Assembly (NCBI GenBank): GCA_037974335.1
Contig: CM075729.1
Location: 119,046,434 to 119,110,433 of the forward strand
Source: Prionace glauca
Taxonomy: Eukaryota; Chordata; Chondrichthyes; Carcharhiniformes; Carcharhinidae
Direction: 5' to 3'
DNA: 64,000 nucleotides
A model generated the notes under the pieces. It ran no database searches, was not told where the DNA came from, and saw nothing but the letters and a program-made list of their open reading frames with translations. Every line of letters starts with the position of its first letter. Positions within the stretch are counted from its first letter, which is position 1. Both the position numbers and the translations under genes were made by a program. Positions 57,319 to 64,000 of the stretch are shown here, in pieces.

Positions 57319-57718
57319 GATTAGATTTTATTAACCACACTAAAATAGGTGTACCTTCTATCCTGTCTTATAAATCTTATAAATGTGAAACATTTCTCTG
57401 ACTGTGACAAGCCATCTAAATAAAAACAATTTGCCATTTGCAGTGCCTTTCAAATTCTGGTTTATGTAGGTGGACAAATATTTTCCTGCACAGAGAATTA
57501 GGTGTTTAATTGGAAGATTAATTAACCACATATATTAGGTTAAGGTGGCATCAGATTTTAATCTTTATTTCCGAAATATATTTACTTGAAGTTTGTTGTT
57601 TATGTCCAAAGTGCAGGTGTCAACTGGCCTCAGAGTACACAAATAGCTGATAGGAAATATGAGTAATCGTCAGAAGTACTGCTGCAGAAAATGAAAATTA
57701 ACACATAACTATCCTGTT
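57319..57718. other. 400 bp present only in copy B
   Basis: AT-rich sequence without a recognised element in its first 280 bp. Its last part (57607-57712) is one unit of the ~110-bp repeat. In copy A this is replaced by a 152-bp PLE end, so it probably shows the ancestral state. Confidence 0.8.
57607..57712 (+). repeat. ~110-bp repeat unit retained only in copy B
   Basis: 'gtgcaggtgtcaactggcct ... gctgcagaaaatgaaaatta' matches the next unit at 57741-57856 and the one at 63403-63505. Confidence 0.65.
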
Positions 57719-57740
57719 TAAATGGACCTAGACATAAAAC

Positions 57741-57856
57741 CTGATGTGCAAGAATCAAGTGGCCTCAAAGTAGCAAAATAGCAGATAGGAAAACATCAAT
57801 ACAATCAAAGTATTGCTGCAGAATATAAAGATTAACACATAAATTACTTATAGCCC
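57741..57856 (+). repeat. ~110-bp repeat unit (copy B of 12660-12775)
   Basis: Adjacent to the previous unit in tandem. Confidence 0.65.
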
Positions 57857-57906
57857 TTTATTATACTTCCTATCCCTTTGTGGCCAAATTCCCCTCCAAC
57901 TCAATT

Positions 57907-58692
57907 TTCAAATTTGCTGATGATAACACAGTAGTGGATTGGACAAGACATAGCACAGGGAAGAGATAGAGAATCTAGTGAATTGGTGCGATGACAATAA
58001 TCTCTCCCTCAACGTCAGCAAAATGAAGGAGATAGTCACTGGCTTCACGAAACGTAGTGGAGAACATGCTCCATCTACATCAATGGGGATGAAGTAGAAA
58101 TGGTCAAGAACTTCAAGCTTTTAGGTGTCCAAATCACCAACAGCCTGTACTGGTCACCCCAAGCAGACATTGTAGTTAGGAAAGCCCGCCAACGCATCTA
58201 CTTTTTCAAAAGACGAAGGAAATTTAGTACGTCCACTACAACTCTCACCAACTTTTATAGATGCACCATAGAAAGCATTGCTTCGGTTGTATTACAGCTT
58301 GGTATGACTCCTACTCTGCCCAAGAAACTACAAAGTGTCGTGAACGAAGCCCAGTCCATCACTCAAACAAGCCTCCCATCCAGTGACACTGTCTACATGT
58401 CCTGGTGCTTGGGAAAGCAGCCAGCATAATTAAGAATATTGCACACCCCAGACATTCTCTCTTCCACTTTCTTCTGTTGGGAAAAAGATACAAAAGTCTG
58501 AGGACTCGTACCAATCGACTCAAGAACAGCTTCTTCCCTGCTGCCATCTGACTTTTGAATGGACCTACCTCACATTAAGTTGATCTTTCTCTACACCCTA
58601 GCTATGACTGTAACACTACATTCTGCACTCTCTCCTTTCCTTCTCTATGAATGGTATGCTATATCTGTATAGTGCACAAGAAACAATACAAA
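57907..58692 (+). mobile_element. L2-like LINE (copy B of 12826-13611)
   Basis: Same element. Open frame 58100-58429 with a few substitutions from copy A. Confidence 0.75.
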
Positions 58693-60129
58693 TAACAAAG
58701 AAAATTACCGCATAGGAACAGGCTCTTCGGGCCTCCAAGCCTGCACCGATGATGCTCTCTGACTGAACTAAAAGCCCCTACCCTTCTGGGGACTTATCTC
58801 TCTATTCCCATCCTATTCATGTACCTGTCAATACTCGCCTTAAAAGTTACTATCATATCTGCTTCCACTTGATCCTCCAGCAGCGCATTCCAGACGCCCA
58901 CTACACTCTGTGTAAAAAAACTTGCCTTGTACATCTCCTTTAAACCTTGCTCCTTGCACTTTAAACCCATGCCCCCAGCAATTGATTGTTTCACCCTAGG
59001 AAAAACTATCCACTCTGTCCATGCCTCTCATAGTTATGTAACCTTCTATCAGGTCTCCCCTCAACCTCCATCATTCTAGTGAGAACAAACCAAGTTTCTC
59101 AAACCTTCCCTCATAGCTAATGCTCTCCATACCAGGCAACATCCTGGTAAATCTCTTCTGTACTCTCTCCAAAGCCTCCATATCCTCCTGGTAGTGTGGT
59201 GATGAAAATTGAACACTATATTCCAAGTGTGACTTAACTAACATTCTACAAAGCTGCAACATGACTTGCCAATTTTTAACCTCAATATCCTGACTGATGA
59301 AGGCAAGCATTCTGTATGCCTTCTTGACTACCTTCTCCATCTGCATTGCCACTTTCAGTGACTTAGTACCTATACACTCAGATCCTCTGCCTATCAGTAC
59401 TCTTAAGGGTTCTGCCATTTACTGTATATTTCCTGTTTCTATCAGACTTTCCAAAATGCATTATCTCACATTTATCTGGATTAAACTCTATCTGCCATTT
59501 CTCTGTCCATGTCTCCAACTGATCTATATCCTGCTGTATCTTCTGATGGTCCTCATTGTTAACTGCAAATCCAATCTTTGTGTCATCTGCAAACTTACTA
59601 ATCAAACCAGTTATATTTTCCTCCAAATCATCAATATAGATTACAAACAGCAAAGGTCTCAGCACCAATTCCTGAGGAATGCCACTTGTCACATCCCTCT
59701 ATTCACTGCTACTCTCTGTCTTCTATGACTGAGCCAGTTCTGTATCCACCTTAACAGCTCACTTCTGGTCCCCTGCACCTTCACCTCCTGCATCAGTCAG
59801 CCATGACGGACCTTGTCAAAGGCCTCACTGAAGTCCACATAGACAACATTCACTGCCTTACCCACACCAATCAGCTTTGTCACTTCCTCGGAAAACTCGA
59901 TCAAGTTTGTGAGACATGTCCTTTCCTTTACAAAACCATGTTGTGTCGGGCTAATATGTCCAGTTATTTCCAAATGGGAATAAGTCCTGACTGAAGAATC
60001 CTCTCCAATAATTTCCCTACCATTGATGTCAAGCTCACCAGCCTGTAATTACCTGGACTATTTTTGCTACCCTTCTTAAACAAAGGAACAACATTGGCTA
60101 TTCTCTAATCATCCGGGACCTCTCCTGTA

Positions 60130-60316
60130 AAAAGTCTGACAACACCAGGTTTTAGTCCAACCTATTTATTTGATAATATACTCACAAGCTTTCGAGGGGC
60201 AGTCCCCTCGAAAGTTTGTGAGTATATTATCAAATAAATAGGTTGGACTAAAACCTGGTGTTGTCAGACTTTTTACTGTGTTTACGCCAGTCCAACGCCG
60301 GCATACCCACATCATG
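60130..60316. mobile_element. Palindromic PLE insertion (copy B)
   Basis: As 15048-15234. Here the 12-bp target duplication ACCTCTCCTGTA is perfect (60118-60129 and 60317-60328). Confidence 0.9.
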
Positions 60317-60937
60317 ACCTCTCCTGTAGCCAGTGAGGATACAAAGACTTCTTTCAAGACCCCAGCAATTTCCTCCGCTGCTTCTTTCAGTGTTCTGGGG
60401 TATATCCCATCAGGCTCTAGAGATTTGTCTAACTTAATGTTTCTAAAGAACCCCAATACCTCCTCCTTTCTGATCTCAACATGACTCAAACTATTACACA
60501 CCCTTTCCCAGACTTATCATCCACCAAATCCTTCTCTTTGGTGAATACTGACTCAAAGTACTCATTCGATATCTTGTCCATTTCCTCTGGCTCCACGCAT
60601 AGATTCCTTCCCCTGTCCTTGAGTGGGCCAACCCTTTCCCTAGCTACCCTCTTGCTCTTTAGCTATGTACAAAAAGCCTTGGGATTTTCCTTAATCCTGC
60701 TGGCCAATGACTTTTCGTGACCCTTTTAGCCCTTCTTACTCCTTGCTTAAGTTTCTTTCTATTTTCCTTGTATTCCACACTTACTTCGTGTCTTCCCAGC
60801 CTCCTTGCCTTGACAAATGCTTCATTTTTCCCTTTGACTAGGTTCACACTATCTCTTATTATTCAAAATTTCCAAAACTTGCCATAGTATTCCTTCATCC
60901 TTGCAGGAATGTGCTGGTCCTGAATCCCTATCAACTT

Positions 60938-61340
60938 ACTGAATCCCTATCAATGGATAGGATAGAGGTGGAGAGACTCTTCCCGCTCAAAAAAGACAGT
61001 AGGACTAGGGGGCACAGCCTCAAGATAAAGGGGGGGCGGTTTAGAACAGAGTTGAGGAGGAACTTCTTCACTCAAAGGGTGGTGAATCTCTGGAGTTCTC
61101 TGCCCGTTGAAGTGGTGGAGGCTGCCTCGCTAAATATTTTTAAGAAACGGGTTGATGGGTTTTTGATAAGAGAAGGGATTAAGGGTTATGGGGAGAGGGC
61201 GGGAAGGTGGAGCTGAGTCACGACAGATCAGCCATGATCTTATTGAATGGCGGGGCAGGCTCGAAGGGCCAGATGGCCTACTCCTGCTCCTATTTCTTAT
61301 GTTCTTATGTTCTTATGTTCTTATGTTCTTATGTTCTTAC
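60938..61340 (+). mobile_element. CR1 3' end, opposite orientation (copy B)
   Basis: As 15857-16243, but with five 'ttcttatg' tail units instead of three. Confidence 0.88.
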
Positions 61341-63321
61341 ACTGGAAAGCCTCCCACATGCCAGACGTGGATTTGCCCTCAAACATCTGCCCCCAATCAA
61401 CATTCTTCAGTTCCTGCCTAATATTGTTGTAATTAGCCTCCTCCAGCTTAGCACCTTCATTTGAGGACTACACTTACCTTTATCCACCAGTACCTTAAAA
61501 CTTACAGCGTTGTGTTCACTATTCCTGAACTGCTCCCCTACTGAAGTGTTAACTACCTGACTGGGTTCATTTCCCAACACCCGGTCCAATACAGCCCCAT
61601 TTTCCCTAGTTGAGCTACCTACATACTGCTTCAAGAAGTCCTCCTGGACGCTCCTTACAAAGTCTGCCCCATCCATACCCCTAGCACTAAGTGAAAATCT
61701 CCCATCACAACAACTTTGTTACTTTTACACCTTGCAAAGATCTGCCTACATATCTGTTCCTCTATCTATCACTGGCTGTTGGGCAGCCTATAGTAAACCC
61801 CTAGCATTGTGGCTACACCCTTCCTATTCCTGAGCTCTACCTATATTGCCTCACCGTATGAGCCCTCCAAGGTGTCCTCCCACAGCACAACTGTGATATT
61901 CTCCTTAACCAGTAGTGCAACCCCCTCGCCCCTTTTGCAACCCCCTCTATCCTGCCTGAAACATCTGTATCCTGGAATGTTAAGCTGCCAATACTGCCCT
62001 TCCCTTAACCGAGTCTCTGTCATAGCAACAACATCCTAGTTCCAAGTAAGTTCATCTGCGTTTAGCTGTTACACTTCTTGCATTGAAATAAATGCACTTC
62101 GGTCCACCAGACCCTCTTTGATCAGCAACCACATCCTGACTGCTCTTTCTTTGAGTCTTACTGGCCCTACTCTGTGGTTCCCCTTCAGTTAGTTGACCTT
62201 TGCTTTAGCTCCCGCCACCCCCCGCTTCAAACTCCCGTGTGATACCAGCAAATCTAGCCAGAATATTTATATCTTTCCAGTTTAGATGTAACCTGTCCTT
62301 CATGTACAGGTCAGATCTGCCCGGAAGAGATCCCAATGGTCCAGATATCTGAAACCCTCTCTCCTACACCAGCTGTTTAGCCACATGTTGAGCTGTATTA
62401 TCTTCCTATTTCTAGCCTCATTGGCACATGGCACAGGGAGTAATCCTGAGATTACAAAGCTAGAGGTCCTGCTTTTTAACTTTCTACCTAACTCCCTCAA
62501 CTGCTGCTGCAGGATCTCATCAATCCTCCTACCTATGCTGTTAGTACCAATATGTACCACCGACCTCTGGCTGCTCACCCTCTCCCTTCAGAATGCTTTC
62601 TGCCTGTTCAGAGACATCCTGGAACCTGGCACCAGGGAGGTAACGTTCCATTGTGGAGTCTCTTTCATGTTCACAGAATCACCTATCTGCACCCCTAACT
62701 AGCGAGTCCCCTGAAACTATTGCTCTAGTGCTCTTTGTCCCTCCCTGCTTAACAGCAAAACCAGCTGCTGCTGCTGTTAACCCATGATGGGCCATCTCCT
62801 CTAACAGTATCCAAAGTGGTATACTTCTTAGAGGGGGCATGACCACAGGGGATTCCTGCACTGACTGCTTGATCCTTCTAGTGGTCACCTGCCCGCACCT
62901 TGGGTGTGACCATGTCTCTAAAGCTCCTGTCTATGACGTTTTCCGCTGCCTTCATGCTCCTAAGTGCATCCAATTGCTGCTCCAACCTATCCATACGGTC
63001 TGTAACGTTCCTGTAAACATTGTCATCCGAGATGCTGGAAGCTTCACGGATCTCCCACATCTCACAAGTGAAGCACTTGACCCCACTGACCGATATTTCT
63101 AGCACCAATTAAATTATTTAAGAAAATTTATAAAACTCTTATCTTCGCTTCTCACAGTGGCCCTTTTTTTGTGGTTAGAGGAGGAGGGAGGGAGGGAAAC
63201 ACTACTGTTTCAGGCGTACAGCTCCCTGAACACCAGGTCTTCCACTTGCCACTTCTTGGCAGAAGTCGCTTGGCTGACTTCTCCCAGAATGCACCAGTGA
63301 AGGCCCTCAGCCACCTCTACT

Positions 63322-63362
63322 GGATGTGACAATAATAAATCAAGTCAAACCAAATCAAAAAC
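63322..63362 (+). mobile_element. L2-like LINE tail (copy B)
   Basis: As 18255-18296. Confidence 0.75.
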
Positions 63363-63402
63363 TGTTTAAATTGAACTCTTCTCAAAGACTGACGTGTAGT
63401 GT

Positions 63403-63505
63403 GCAAGTATCAACTGGCAGCACAGAAATAGCTGAGAGGAAAACTTGAGGAGATACCAAAGTGACTAATTATACATAGCTACAGAATATGAACATTAACC
63501 CATAT
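63403..63505 (+). repeat. ~110-bp repeat unit (copy B of 18338-18440)
   Basis: Third unit, separated from the tandem pair by the LINE block. Confidence 0.65.
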
Positions 63506-63804
63506 TGATCCTGTTGAAACTGGCCCCCAATTTACAAGGTAGTGCACAGAACAAATCCAATCTTCAAATCACCTCCGCTCTCTAATTTTAGTCTGCAATT
63601 AATGGGGGAAGAAATGAATCTTAGTCACTTCCAGGACAGGTTTAAACTGGAATTCAAGTTTAAAGCAAAGGATTGGTATTATCAAGGTTTATTTGACCAT
63701 AGGCAAAGCACCAAATTGACACGTCCAACATCCCACTCTATCAGAACAAATACATCAATTCACAGGGCTTTTGTGTTTCATTCATTCGTAGGATGTGAGG
63801 AATC

Positions 63805-64000
63805 ACATAGAAATAGAAGCAGGAGTAGGCCACTCAGCCCTTCTAGCCTACTCTGCCATTCATTTTGATCATCGCATTCAGTATCGTGATCTGTTCTCCC
63901 CACTCCCGCCCTCCTCCACATTTCCTTTGATCCCTTTAACCCCAAGAGCTGCATCTAATTTCTTCATCAAATCACACAATGTTTTGGCCTCTCCGATTCT
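63805..64000 (-). mobile_element. CR1 3' end cut by the window edge (copy B of 18740)
   Basis: Same old CR1 3' region; continues beyond the window. Confidence 0.8.

Larger units (their letters stand above)
58693..63321 (-). mobile_element. CR1-type LINE (copy B of 13612-18254)
   Basis: Same near-full-length CR1 at the same site in the L2. Small deletions distinguish it, for example about 26 bp lost near 61690 and 9 bp near 62888. Confidence 0.88.
44743..64000 (+). repeat. Segmental duplication, copy B
   Basis: Direct-orientation partner of 1-18942. Long stretches match without a difference, and scattered single substitutions and small indels separate the copies. It runs off the right edge. 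If the array is a simple tandem duplication, one full unit (about 44.7 kb) plus 43 percent of the next is in view. Only this part of the unit is seen twice, so it cannot be decided here whether the single-copy middle (18943-44742) also belongs to the repeated unit. Confidence 0.97.

Noticed and set aside
83-63000. tRNA genes at the many SINE heads
   Set aside because: They are SINE heads with decayed A and B boxes and no proper acceptor stem, repeated with SINE bodies.

Overview
The window is vertebrate nuclear DNA, most likely from a shark or ray (elasmobranch). Evidence: hundreds of bases at a time are tRNA-headed SINEs of the kind known from elasmobranchs (HE1-like), several CR1-type LINE families whose 3' ends share the 'aggccattcggccc' style of text, an L2-like LINE with an AAATC-type tail, and Penelope-like (PLE) fragments. 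The only host coding sequence I can support is spliced, with GT-AG introns and matching phases. There are no bacterial-style operons.

Layout. Positions 1-18942 and 44743-64000 are two direct-orientation, nearly identical copies of one segment. Position 1 recurs at 44743, so the visible repeat period is about 44.7 kb, and indels shift the offset to +45065 at the far end. Each copy carries the start of the same gene, a small membrane receptor with one immunoglobulin V domain: signal-peptide exon, V exon and transmembrane exon, all in frame and with identical splice phases (1-1, then 1-0). For copy A a phase-compatible last exon (20-residue tail and stop) lies at 35327-35389 in the single-copy middle. 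For copy B the equivalent should lie beyond the right edge. The predicted protein (204 residues) looks like the V domain of the SLAM/CD2/HEPACAM group: the canonical B- and F-strand cysteines are replaced by Ala and Leu, the core Trp and the D-x-G-x-Y motif remain, and there is no C2 domain. I do not recognise it as a named gene.

The rest is repeats. 44-5669 / 44785-50437: SINEs around and inside intron 1. 5669-12480 / 50437-57318: long introns with SINEs and old CR1 ends. 12826-18296 / 57907-63362: an L2-like LINE split by a 4.6-kb CR1, which is itself hit by a palindromic PLE and a reversed CR1 end. 18740-35160: single-copy SINE/CR1/PLE mixture, including a PLE GIY-YIG endonuclease region and a U2-snRNA-like stretch. 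37300-42900: the best-preserved CR1 (39080-41608), a candidate solo LTR and a second PLE palindrome. 43570-44560: a GC-rich tract with a run of 18 C.

Reading: this appears to be part of a recently expanded tandem array of single-V immune-type or adhesion receptor genes. Across the three shared coding exons (552 bp) I count three differences, one of which changes an amino acid. The main caution is that two unmerged haplotypes placed side by side by an assembler would look similar.
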